Assembly (NCBI GenBank): GCA_036897485.1
Contig: JAYMTF010000525.1
Coordinates: 1-34,394 of the forward strand
Direction: 5' to 3'
DNA from: Pelargonium nanum
Taxonomy: Eukaryota; Streptophyta; Magnoliopsida; Geraniales; Geraniaceae
DNA length: 34,394 bases
Both the position numbers and the translations under genes were made by a program. Numbering within the stretch: position 1 is the first letter of the stretch; every line of letters starts with the position of its first letter. Of this stretch, positions 23,101 through 34,356 are shown one piece after another. A model generated the notes under the pieces. That model searched no databases. It worked only from the letters and a program-made list of their open reading frames with translations, and had not been told where the DNA came from.

Positions 23101-24947
23101 CTTTCTTCTTATTTATAATTATACGTTAAAAATTATATCTAATTTGAAGCAGTGAATTTCAAATTAAATTCATGTTTTCCAATAAATTTTTAGGTGTCTT
23201 AGTTTAATATTCTGTGGCAACAATGTAGCATTTGACAACCCCTTGAAGCCCTTTTTAATTCATTAACCTTTAAGTTTGTGATTGATATGACCTATTGATA
23301 CCAATTAGCCACTTTTGTAGCTTTGTTTAATGATATTAGACTATATTGATGTTGAGATTTGAACATTGAACTTATCACCACATGCACCAACAATATGTAA
23401 AATATTAATTTCACTCTTTTAATACACATTATAGAGTATTATCAAACTCAAAATTATTATACCTATTGACATATATTACTTATACTATTAAATTTTTATA
23501 TGCGTTTATAAAAAGAAAAGGACTTTTGGTTTTACTATTTTTCATTGACTTTTTAGAAAAGTAGAACATGTTAGGACACTTTTATTTGCAATTATTATAT
23601 TTGTTTAATTTTTTTAGAAATAACGTATTTAATTATTTCAAAGTATTACTTAAATCTTTGCTTTTACCATTTTTTTTTCTATAACAAAACTACTTATTGT
23701 GGTTACAATATGATAGTGGAGCAATAAATGGTTGATGTGAGACAAAAACAAAAATATAAATATGAAAAATGGGATTTAAAGATGTTTGTGTCTTGTGGAG
23801 ATAAGGCTCTTCCATATTATCTAAAAAGACTTGTAAAAAAAATTATTAACTATTATTAGAAATTTGGAGTTGTAAGGACAATTTTGAAGCATACAAAAAA
23901 TGGAGGATGAGAGACCCTACACCCATGTGAGCATGGTCAATGATTTTAGCACACTTAGAAATGTGTATATATATTGATTTGGTAAAGAGAGCCATATCAT
24001 GCATGAAAGTTATTATTGGCTTTGGTCATAAAAATTTCAAGAAGAAAACAAAATTAGGATCAAAGATAGCTTTGAGCCTTTAGGTGTTTATGAGATTTGT
24101 ATGGTCACAATATTAGGCAATGTCAAAGGGACAATATGTGTCAAATTTGAAGCCATGTGATGGGGCTTGTGTTTGCATCTATATGTCACTCATGTGACTC
24201 CATGTGTTCTTTTTGTTTCTTTAATTTCATGTTTTCTTATCAAACCCTAATCATATGATTATAAATCAATTAAAATGAAGCTTGACCCTAGATAGAAGGA
24301 GCATCCTAGGTAGGTTTATATTCATTGAGAGAAATTTTGATTTATGTTGTACCATTGACGACAATAAAATACGTCTAATCAATAAACATCATGTGTCGTT
24401 CAAATTTATATGTAAAGTAAACACATGACTTCTCTTGACCGTTTGGAACATTTACAACATAAACATGTAAACATTGTTGACTTGTCTTGAAATTATTAGT
24501 TTCTTCAAACACTTTGCTTCAACTGTTTATTTGCAGTTTGTGTTTAACTAAAAAGTTTCATATCATCATTCAAATAATCTAATATGCATACTCAGGAAGT
24601 GTCACGTGTCGCTGAAATATATAGATGCATTATACGCGTAACTTGTATTGCCAAAATTTATTAATCAAACAGTCGTTTATAACCTAAGCATATACATATT
24701 GTGGATATGTCTTGATCACGGTAACATTTCATCATTCATAACGATACAAAAGCATAATCAACAAGTCTTATCTGTCATTAGAATTATACATTTTACTAAT
24801 CAATCAAACAGTCGTTTACAAAATAGCGTAGAAATGTGACTGTCTTAAAATAGTTACATTTCCTCAAGTACTTTGGTTCAATTGATGAGCAACATGTATT
24901 CATCCAAGAAAAAGAAAGAGGAAGAGAGATGACAAATCTATATCTAC
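20156..24947. other. Intergenic region between the TPX2 leader and the NIP gene
   Basis: No gene is supported. Short frames at 20780-21094, 20980-21219, 21343-21561 and 21870-22222 have no recognisable domains. A trinucleotide AAT-type repeat lies near 20235-20270. About 22860-23040 holds text with GTGTTCGTGTTTGTGTTGA and, inverted, GTCGACACAATACAACC, a style seen in dispersed plant repeats. AATCAAACAGTCGTTTAYA occurs twice (about 24662 and 24803), and two diverged copies of a TTGTCTTGAAATTATTAG-like block lie near 24480 and 24838, suggesting a small duplication just 3' of the NIP gene. Confidence 0.5.
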
Positions 24948-27481
24948 CTATAATTTGTTGGTTCTCAACAAATTATAAGCAAAAGCTCCACAAATAGTGC
25001 CCACAAGTGGCCCAACCATATACACCCATAAGCCCTTGTAGATGTTCATCACAATTGCAGGCCCAAGGCTTCTTGCTGGGTTCATTGATGCCCCTGAGAT
25101 TGGTCTGCATTGAAACGGGTACGAGTGATAATTATTATATTAAAAAAAATTAGTGAGTTAATTAAAAACATTTTTTCCTAATTCGGGATCTTATTTATGT
25201 AACATATATGTATATTACCCTGCAACAAATACATTTAATATAATTGTCATTCCTACAGCAACTCCTGCGAATTGAGCGTTCTGCATAAAAGAAATAGTTC
25301 TAAATTTGTTAGACATTGACGAAGAAAATAAACACTCTTATAATTAGGGTTGTGTAACGAAAAATGTTTCATCTTACTGTCTTAAACTTTTATTTTGTTC
25401 TAATTTGGTACTCTATTTAATCTTTGTTCTAATTTGATCTCTTAATCATACAATATTTTTCCAAATTAGTTTCATCAGTAAATATAGCTTAAACGTCATG
25501 TGAACAGCCACGTAAACAACAAAATTTCCAGAAAAAATTGTAAAATCAGCCTAATTTGACGATATTAGTACTGTTTGGACCGATAAATCATATAGTGGAG
25601 TTTTCGGTTTTGTTCGGTCTTCGACCAATGCACAATCTTACTTAAAATAAAACCCGCACGGATATGAAGGATGTAATAAGAGTATGTACTAACAGCTCTA
25701 TCATCTGTCCCGACGCCAGATACGACGAACATCAAGATAGCTGAAATAATGATTTCGATCACGAGAGACTGAACATCTGATCCCGCTGGCACCGTTCCAA
25801 AATAAGTCTTCTGATTCACTGGGAACATAAACCTCAATGTGATACTAGCAAGTAAGGATCCTATTATTTGTGTAACTATGTACAATGGTACCTGCATTGC
25901 ACACGAGGAACACATTTTTATGTGGTCGTTAATTTATTACATCAAAACTTGTCGATGTAATGATTTTAATAAATAAAACGTGCCTCTTTCCAAGGCATTC
26001 GTCGAAAAATTGCGAAAGTCATTGTCACGGCGGGATTAAAATGTGCACCGGAAACGTGACCAACTGAGTAAATCATGACCATCACAATCAAGCCCCAAAC
26101 TATACAAATTCCTGGAAATGAAACTATACCATCGTATATTTTGTTTACAACAACCGATCCACATCCCGAAAATATGAGGAAATATGTTCCTATTAGCTCT
26201 GCAAATAACTGCAACATCGTTCAAGAAAATGTTACATCAATACTATAAATAATCATATATAAAATTATATTATTAATTTTGGGTTAGTTTGAAAATGCCG
26301 TAAGAGGTGCAACTTTCAGGCTATGGTTAAGTTAGGTCGGGTGTGGTTTCACGTAGAGCTAATAATTTGTATTCGAATTTGCGGACACCCAAAACTCGAT
26401 CTACATTCTTCAAGTTTGATTGAGTAGGACAAATCTGGACACACTATTAAGAGAGAGGATGAGCATCTTGGAAGAATCACCTAACCAATTGAAATCCGAT
26501 AAAAATAAGGGAGCGCTCCACCTAACGATGAAAGTGGAATGACAATTGTGAGAGTAAAGAAAATATTTATTATAAATAGGTGGACACATAGTAAGAGCGT
26601 GCATTCACTTTACTATATTTGGTGCTTAAGGGATTGATTTGATATCAAGAATTTGACTTAGCATCATCAAGGATTCAGTTAGGAGAAACCTTGATTTGTT
26701 GGATTAGACACTCATTTTGAGTAGGAAATCAAGTCCAGCTATTAACAGAGCTTGTGGGGTGTCACAATCTTTGAGTTGAGTTGGGTCGGGCATGTAAAGT
26801 TTGAAATTCAATCCGCGACCCACACTCAAGGTTTGGATTTAGTTTAGGTCTTTCCAACTCAAGTTGAAATCTGATTTTCATGGTTTAGGTTTACATGTAA
26901 ATTGTGTAAGTTTGTACAAATTTGCTTCCGGCCCCAAAATTGATTGAGGTTGTTTTGTGTGACGCAAGTCTGCAAAAGATGTGGTCGATTTTCGAATGTC
27001 TGCAAATTCACGTGCAAATTACCAGCTCTAAGTCATTTAAGCTAACTAAGAGGTCCCGAGTATAGACTAATATCACCATACTAATCAAGCCTAAAAATGT
27101 CATGCATGTGCCGGGAAAAAGTTACTTGATACACATGCATGCGTCATTTAACCCTATCTCTTTATGTTAAGTTTGGTCTCAACCTTCAAGTTTATGTTGT
27201 TTGCAAAATGAGCTATGAGCCACAAGTCGTCGCTCAAGGCAACCGACAGTTGCCCATTTAACATGTGTCTTTTATTTTTGGGAGCAGTCATTGGTCCATT
27301 TGACAGCTCTAATTCCAATTTATAACGCGTAACAAAACTAATACTCAAAAAGGAAATTAAATTCTGAGTTTACCTTTTGTGCAAGCTTAAATACCTCAGC
27401 ATCAGGTGAAGAAATTGACCCAGCTCCAAATTTGCCCTTGCCTAGACCTAGCTCTGCCTTTGAAAGGTCATTTGAGGACAT
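24948..27481 (-). CDS. NIP-type aquaporin (nodulin 26-like intrinsic protein), subgroup I
   Basis: Five exons: 27481-27374, 26208-25984, 25891-25694, 25280-25219 and 25104-24948; 249 aa, TAG stop. Introns 1, 3 and 4 are GT-AG; intron 2 (25892-25983) needs a GC donor. Starts MSSNDLSKAELGLGKGKFG; residues 37 onward are LFAELIGTYFLIFSGCG (helix 1). Loop B is SGAHFNPAVT (NPA 94-96), loop E is SGASMNPARS (NPA 206-208). Predicted selectivity filter: W74 (helix 2), V194 (helix 5), A203 and R209, the W-V-A-R set of NIP subgroup I. Known members carry glycerol, lactic acid or arsenite and little water, mostly at the plasma membrane or ER. Both cytosolic ends are short: the protein stops at AYNLLRTNKL and lacks the C-terminal Ser region phosphorylated in soybean nodulin 26. 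Six membrane segments are intact, so it is probably functional. Which NIP1/2/4 clade it belongs to is open. Confidence 0.92.
26354..27030. mobile_element. hAT-like non-autonomous element in intron 1 of the NIP gene
   Basis: The left end reads TAGAGCTAATAATTTG and the right end, reversed, TAGAGCTGGTAATTTG. About 30 of the first 40 bases match between the two inverted ends, including AATTTGC and GACA blocks. The 677-bp interior has no coding capacity. No clear 8-bp target duplication remains. The TAGAGCTG start resembles plant hAT MITEs; the superfamily is inferred. Confidence 0.6.
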
Positions 27482-27620
27482 TTTCTAATTATTATTTTGA
27501 TGTTAATTTAGCAAGATGTTTCTGTTTTTCGTTTTTTTTCCTTTATTGAAACTAGACTAGTTGAGAATTTCTTTATTTATTCTTTCTTGGTAAAAAAGAT
27601 TGATTTGGTATACATTTGAT

Positions 27621-27630
27621 GATATATAAA
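27621..27630 (-). promoter_or_regulatory. Probable TATA box of the NIP gene
   Basis: TTTATATATC on the minus strand lies 140 bases upstream of the start codon, which would give a leader of about 110 bases. There is no second good candidate closer to the start. Confidence 0.45.
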
Positions 27631-27944
27631 TGGAAATTAGATTCTTTACTTGGTTAATTTTGAAGATTAATTAATGGTTTAGCTATTTTTGGGCATTTAG
27701 TGGAGGTGAGAGCTTCTCTGCTTCTTTGTCAAATGCAAACCTTTAAGCTTTAACTGAAATAACTGTCACAAACTGCCACTTTTTCTTGCTAGTTTTTCAA
27801 CCACTAAATGGTAAAATGAGGAAGATTCACAAATATGTATCACATTTGTGGGCTTTATTAAAAAAAGCCCATTTGTTCTTAATTGGATGGATCTAACATC
27901 ATTGGGCTTTACTATTAAAAAGCTCACTCATATATAGGTTGACG

Positions 27945-28165
27945 TAGAGCTGACAATTCGAGTTTCAAATCAAATTAGATTTTTGGTATCATATTAGAAA
28001 TGACTGATTCGAAACCGATCCAAAGAGGTGAAAGTTGGGGGATTCAAGTTTTACGTTATAAAGTGTAGATATGTCTAATTCAAAAATTGATCTATTTTAT
28101 TTTATACAATATGAACCCGTTAAAATTCAGGTGTCTGTGATTTTAAGTCTAAATTATTAGTTGTA
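27945..28165. mobile_element. Short hAT-like MITE upstream of the NIP gene
   Basis: The left end TAGAGCTGACAATTCGAGTT matches the family seen in NIP intron 1. The right end (GTGTCTGTGATTTTAAGTC and TAAATTATTAGTTGTA) aligns with the right end of that larger element. At 221 bp it is close in size to the copy at 32568-32784. No target duplication is visible. Confidence 0.4.
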
Positions 28166-31009
28166 AGTAGATTTATAAAGTTTGTAGCATTGATATTTGG
28201 TGAAACACGTTTTCAAAAGAAAATAATCATTCTTTGCTCTTGAAGGTCCTCATAAAAAGAGTCACCAAAATTATATGAAAGGTGAGAATTGACATTTATC
28301 TGATGGCTAGCCTAAATTGGTTGGTTTATCTGCCGTAGTGATTAAATCATAAATAAATAAATAAAATATTTTTTCTGTCTAAAAATTAGTGTTATGATTT
28401 GTATTTTGAATGTATTTGATTCATAAAAAACATAATTAAGAATAAATTATTTAATGTGACATTTTTAATCTTTTATCCTCATGATCACGAGTCCATAAAT
28501 ATTACTACTAACTTGTTATTATGATACTATTTACACTTTATATATATCCAACTTACTAAAAAATGGAAATTGGTACGAAAATTCAAGACAAACATTTTAA
28601 AGAGATTGAACGTGAATGATTTGATTTTGACTGATTAAGTGAACTTAATACGATGCTGGAACAGTATTATCTTTAAACATTAAATAGTGATTGAACAAGA
28701 ATCAAAATTTTGGATCAAATTTATGGGCTCCACTGTATAGTTCATTTTTAAAAGTGGATCTCAAATCACTGGGCTCTACTAAAAGCCCATTTAGATATAT
28801 AAAAATCTATTAAAATTGGGATATATGGTGGCAAAAGGTACCCACCAAAAAGTATATAAAATCTGAGAAATATAATAAATATAATAAACTAAGGTGATTC
28901 CCTTAAAAAAAAAAACTAAGGTGGTTGGTTTAACCGTCACAACTGACAAAACCATAGAAAAGATTACGTTACAAATCCCTAGTACTAAATTTGAATAACG
29001 AGTTTTTGACTAATCAAATAAATTTATTATAATACGCGTAATTTACTTTTGATACTGTTTTGGAACGAACCGAATATTTACCTTTCATTTGGCCAACCCA
29101 AGCCATAAATTCTTGAGGGTCCAACCTCTTAATTACCCATTTACCCTCCATATTTTTTTCTATGTGTGTTGCTTCCTCACACACAAATGTGAAAGAACAA
29201 AAACCTAATACTATTCATGTTCATTGACATGTCAACCAAAATAACCAAAGCCCCAAGACAACATGAGTAGTACTAATTGCTTTCCAACAAAATTTAAGGT
29301 TTGTGTTTGAGTTCTTTGGAATAAAAGAAAAGTCACTTGGATCTACAACATGTCATGACCCATATCTATATTGCTGATTGGTCCATTTTAGTGCATAAAT
29401 GAGTACTTGCAAATATGGGCCAATAAGGCCCATCACCAAACTCAAAAGCCCACACAAATGTCCATACCAATAAAAATAAGGCAAAAAAGAGAGCTCATAA
29501 ATAGGGTTTTCGCCGTGTTCGAGTTGGAAAACCCAAACCCGATCTTTCTGACCATATCCGATAGTTGGTCGGATGTATTTTCTATAACTCTAACCCGTAA
29601 AAAGACACATATAGTAGAACACATCACACCAAACTCGAATATGTTTGAGAACTAATATTTCATACGGAACTCTAAATTCAGACGAATTCACGATTTGGAT
29701 GTCCATAAAATTTGGATTTTGGTTCCACTCCAAAAGTTAATTAGAATTCAGGCATTCTATGAGATTTTTCATTTAGATTTATATTTTGATCAGAATATTT
29801 GATATTCTAAACTTGGAATGATGGATTTTAAAACAATATTTCAACAACCTAAAATTGTTGTTGTGAAATTAGGGTTGTCAAATAGGTCGATAGCAGGCCT
29901 TAAATGAGACAAGCCGACAAACTCACACATTTGTATTAACACATTAGGATTGAAAAAATAAAAAAGTATGATAATAAAAACACATGCATTTTTTCGAATT
30001 AAAAAAAAAAACACATGCGTTTTTTTATCCGATCTTTTTAAGCCAACGACCAACATTGCCAAGTATACTTGAGATAATACTACACACGCTTTACAAAAAT
30101 TTAAAAGTAACTATATAAATATGCATTTTTTTTCACTCATTTAGGCTCGAGCGGGCTTGACCCGATTATGACTTGCGGTGTATTTTGCTTACAAAATGAC
30201 TCGCAGCCATCACCTCCCTAACCGACATGACCATCATGCTAGGGTTAGTATAGATAGTTTGATGGTATATAAATACATTTTGACCTGACCTAAACTATTG
30301 GCTTACAATTTTGACACACACCCGCAAGCGCCAAAAACTCAATCCATTGTTTTGCAGGCTTGATTAGCTAAAATAGTATCAATGTATTTCCATTCAGGTC
30401 GAACAAATACTCACATTTTACGTGTAAACTCAAAATTCGATTCTAAATTCACACATGTTACATGCATGTGTCGATAGGTCATTTTGACTTTTAAGTTAGA
30501 TCTTTTCAAAATAGTATAACCAAACCTAACCTAAAACTCAAATTGTGACTACGAATGAATTCTACAAATCATATATTACTGTGTAAACTTACTCATAAAA
30601 TTATAATTATAGACGTGCCTAGAAATAAAAAAATAAAAAAGTAAAATTACAAAACGGTTCCAATTGCTGGTTGGGTCCATATTTCCAGCTTCGTGTCCGT
30701 GGTTCAGGCTACACTGATAACGACCCATTGACACTACAACAGTCACAGCCAAACAAATTATATATATTTATATTTGTTTCCTAGCAAAGTTACATTTATT
30801 CTCATCGCATCCTGGATTTATGATTTTCTTTCATTCTGGCCCCAATTTAATTATATGTTCTCATATGGATTGCTAGCTCCCAAATTTATCTTATCCATAT
30901 GGATCAACCAAATCATCGTCTTCACAAGAAAAAGTACCAACCAATATAATTAAACTTTCACATGAATAAATTTTCTAATAATTAGATTATATTCAAGGTG
31001 TTTATCTAA

Positions 31010-31028
31010 TTATCTAATAATTAGATAA
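31010..31028. promoter_or_regulatory. Near-perfect palindrome with HD-Zip-like sites
   Basis: TTATCTAAT and its exact reverse complement ATTAGATAA are separated by one base. The TCTAATAATTAGAT word also occurs 40 bases earlier (near 30973). AATNATT is the core bound by plant HD-Zip factors. No gene is nearby, so function is doubtful. Confidence 0.25.
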
Positions 31029-31066
31029 TGTGGCCCATTACAAATGTACATGTATTTACTTATTCG

Positions 31067-31480
31067 TACATCGAAGACTCAAAGAGTGATATATAGTACA
31101 ATTGTGCCACACACTTTGATTTGAATCGCTCTACATATCACGTATTAAAAGTCTAAATTGATAGGTGAAGTATTCAAATAGTGTTTAAGAAAACTACAAT
31201 CTCGATCCACATTTAATCAATGTACAAATATCGCCGACACTTTCTTTTGCGCACGATTATCTAATTATGCTCTTAAGTTCATTGCAACTATTTATTTCTA
31301 TGTGTAGATCAAAGACGCAATGATAAATTGTACAATTGAACCACATACATGCACAAACCAAAATCGGTCTTGATATAATAACACAATTTCTTACTCGATC
31401 AAAAGTCTAAATTAATAGGTGAATGATTCAACACTACCATTTAAAAATATTATGACCTACATATTTAATCGATATAAGAC
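31067..31480. repeat. Diverged tandem duplication, period about 254 bp
   Basis: AAAAGTCTAAATTGATAGG at 31147 recurs as AAAAGTCTAAATTAATAGG at 31401. Flanking words recur in the same order (GTACAATTGTGCCACA and GTACAATTGAACCACA; CACATTTAATCAATGTA and TACATATTTAATCGATATA). Confidence 0.6.
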
Positions 31481-31528
31481 AATTCAAATAATTACATCGT
31501 CAATTGAGTAGCCCTAATATGTATGTTA

Positions 31529-31579
31529 ATATATACATACACACATATATACATATACATCCATATATATATATATATC
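31529..31579. repeat. AT-rich dinucleotide repeat
   Basis: An (AT)n/(ATAC)n run with interruptions, ending in nine uninterrupted AT steps. Simple sequence with no other feature. Confidence 0.85.
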
Positions 31580-32282
31580 AATCATTGTGGTCCATATTAA
31601 TGCTGGATAATGAGGCCAAGCACACGAGGACACCACCATATATATGGCCATTTTTTACCCTCAAATTTGCATATGCAAACTAATTACGATTTACAATATG
31701 TCACATATATTTATAATTGATTAAGGCTTCAATAATTATGCTAAAGCGTGCACATTATTGATTCTTTTTGTCCATTTTTCTTTGCACTTTTGTGGCCTAA
31801 CTAGTAATAGTATAAGCAATTCAAGAAAACCCTAAAAGGGCAAGCAAGAAAGCTGTGTTTTTTTTCCCTTCTTTTTTGTTTTCTTGTTCTTTTTTTTTGT
31901 GCGATTTTACTCTTTACTATATTATTAGCATGCACGTACAAGTGCACGTATATAGCAACAACGTAAATACAAGTCCAAGTTCTATGCATTGTGGCGTAGG
32001 GTCTGTGTTTATGGATTGAACTGGTAAATGGGTCCATTGCATGCAGGTAATGTTGGTGATTTGAACTTGAAACTCGGACATGTATATTTACTAGTTTATG
32101 TCGCACAAAATGATATTTGTTTAATTTCTAAATTGGATCGGACAAACTCATCTCTAACTAGTAGATTTTATATTGTTATATAACCCGCATATCTTGGCGA
32201 GATCGGTTTAGGTCTTCCGATCCAAACCCGACAAAAAACCCAAATCTCTAGCTCTATTGTGGCGTAGGTGCACGTCTAAAAA

Positions 32283-32516
32283 TAGAGTTGGCAAATGAGC
32301 CAATTGTCTGCATGTAAAGTTAGTTATTTTTACAAGTAGCTCAACTCACATTTTTACAAATCGCGCAATATATATATGATCAATTTTTGGCTTGGGTCAA
32401 ACTAACCTATACTAGTTAACACGCATATTTCATATTAACAAGTGATAACCGATATCCCTTGTGGGCCGGGTCCGACTTAGGTATTTTCCACCTTATTTAA
32501 AATCTAAATTGTCACC
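32283..32516. mobile_element. Short hAT-like MITE, first of an adjacent pair
   Basis: The left end is TAGAGTTGGCAAATGAGCC; the right end, reversed, is CAGAGGTGACAATTTAGAT. The left 17 bases (32282-32298) also have an exact inverted match at 32840-32856, so a larger composite of 575 bp with perfect 17-bp ends is an alternative reading. Confidence 0.4.
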
Positions 32517-32567
32517 TCTGCTTGTAGGTCATCATTGATCCACCATGATAATATCATGTTCCAAAAC

Positions 32568-32784
32568 TAGAGTTTGGCAATATAGATTCGAATTCACAGA
32601 CACCCAAAGGCCAGTCTACAAATTTTGGAGCTGAAATTTGGTATGATCGGGCATATCCACACTAAACCCGCACATTTTGGAGCTGAAATTTTAAATCCAC
32701 ACCCATTTTAGGACAAGGTTAGAATAGACCTTTTGATCCCAAACTTGATTTGAATATGATCTAAAATTCAAATTGTTAACTCCA
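32568..32784. mobile_element. Short hAT-like MITE, second of an adjacent pair
   Basis: The left end (TAGAGTTTGGCAATATAGAT, then TTCGAATTCACAGACACCC) matches the left end of the element in NIP intron 1 closely, sharing GACACCCAAA. The right end, reversed, reads TGGAGTTAACAATTTGAATT. It is 217 bp and lies inside the larger inverted pair 32282/32856. Confidence 0.4.
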
Positions 32785-33190
32785 TTTTAGAACATGAAAA
32801 GAATAAAAATACTAGCATTTTTTTGTTTGATCTGTTAGTTCATTTGCCAACTCTATCTATGGGTCATGTTACATATCATCCACACAATTTTCAGCTTGCT
32901 AGCTAGGTACATTATATCATTACACGTGACAAGAACAATGTATTTAATGTCGAAAATTCAAACAAGTATAGGGTCCCATGTAGTTTTTGTATTCAGAGAA
33001 AAACCCTTATAGAGTAACTACAAAGTACTCAGCTTTTTAATGCCTTTAACTCTTATTTTTCTCTATTGTCTCTTTCATTTTCTTCCCTACTTGCAAATTA
33101 TACACTCAACACTGTTTGGCTTCAATCATTTTTACAATATATTGCTCTCATGCTCTTAACACACCCACATGAACATGTTATGGGCTTCCA

Positions 33191-33355
33191 GACGTGTGTG
33201 GGTCCCCGGCGGGGCTGCCACGTGTGTAAAATTTGTGTGGCAGTCGTTGAAACGTGGCCACACATCATTGGTCCATGGCCGGCACCACGTAATATATATT
33301 TGGTCCATGCCCGAATGTTTGTCATAACAATATTGCATTCATTTTGTGTCACGTG
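33191..33355. promoter_or_regulatory. Cluster of five ACGT-core motifs, promoter-like
   Basis: ACGT cores occur at 33192, 33220, 33252, 33287 and 33351, several in G-box form (CCACGTGT, AACGTGG, TCACGTGC). The stretch is GC-richer than its surroundings and is followed by AATATATATT at 33291, which could serve as a TATA box on the plus strand. G-box clusters are bound by bZIP and bHLH (PIF-type) factors. No gene is found downstream inside the window. Confidence 0.3.
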
Positions 33356-34112
33356 CCTCTCATTTTCTTGTTTTATAAGCACAATTCGAGTCATATTCTT
33401 TAGATTTGAATTTTTCGTTTAAAATATGTAGATTCATTCAGTTTAACTTAAAAATTGATAGACTTCTATAACTCAAATTTACAAAAATGTCGGTCGAATT
33501 TTGTCAACCTTAATCATAAGGCACATATTATATGTAGAATGCAACTTGTCATAATGTTATTAATCATTTGAATGAAATAGGATCGTAATCCATTTTCACG
33601 TTTATTAAATCTTAAGCTCAATTAGTAAAAGTAAAATCGAATTATTTTAATTCATCTGTATCAAATATCAAATTACATACTATTTGTTTAGCACGAGACT
33701 ATCAAACATATGTCACCTCGAAACGTACAATTGTTAGTGCATTTGTTGTTTTGTTAAGCTTAAATGTAATTTGTCTGAGTGTATTCGTAAGTATTGTGCA
33801 GTCCACAAGTCTTGATTGGCAGTCATCAAAATCTCAGCTGTCATGGAAATTGAGCTTGACATCTACCTATTTATTTATATTTTGGACCATTGTGGTCATA
33901 ATGTGACATTTCATCACTGAAATGGAATATCAAAATCACCCACTACTAGAGTTTGTATAATCAGTAAAACCTTCCATTTACTAAAAATGGGAAGGTAATT
34001 TTATTCGAAGTTTTTTCTCATTTCATGCATGCCACATAAATTAGGATTGGTTTGGGCTGAAACTTAGTCGATTTAAACATAACAATATGTGGATTTCAAT
34101 CACATAATATAA

Positions 34113-34307
34113 TTTGTGACGGAACTGTGACAAAATATTTCTGTCATTGTTTGAGTTGTCACAAATGTGTGTCTGCGACAGAAATTTCCGTCACAAATGT
34201 GTATTTGTGACGGAAAATATGATTTCTGTCACAATTTGTGACGAAACTGTGACGGAAAATTGTCTCTCACAGATTTCCGTCACAGTTTGCAGTTTTTTTT
34301 TGTAATG
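34113..34307. mobile_element. CACTA-like terminal region with TGTGACGGAAA subterminal repeats
   Basis: At least six copies of TGTGACGGAA or its complement TTCCGTCACA, in both orientations, fill this stretch. A perfect hairpin has 14-base arms (34185-34198 and 34203-34216) and a four-base loop. Read on the minus strand, the right edge is CATTACAAAAAAAAACTGC, close to the CACTACAAGAAAA end of plant CACTA (En/Spm) elements, where such subterminal repeats bind transposase. No matching left end is certain, though CACTACTAGAG occurs near 33940. Confidence 0.45.
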
Positions 34308-34356
34308 CATGTTGCTCTTACGTTATTATTATTTTTTTTTGAAAGCATGCTCTTAC

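Noticed and set aside
31816..31860. CAAGAAAGCTGTG (31845-31857), which matches 13 bases of the miR396 complement
   Set aside because: The flanking bases do not continue the miR396 match, and no complementary arm that would fold into a MIR396 precursor is present within reach on either side.
33066..33422. 118-codon plus-strand frame in the G-box region
   Set aside because: No signal peptide of good quality, no known motif, no codon bias; it overlaps a regulatory-looking GC-rich patch and ends in AT-rich DNA. Chance frame.
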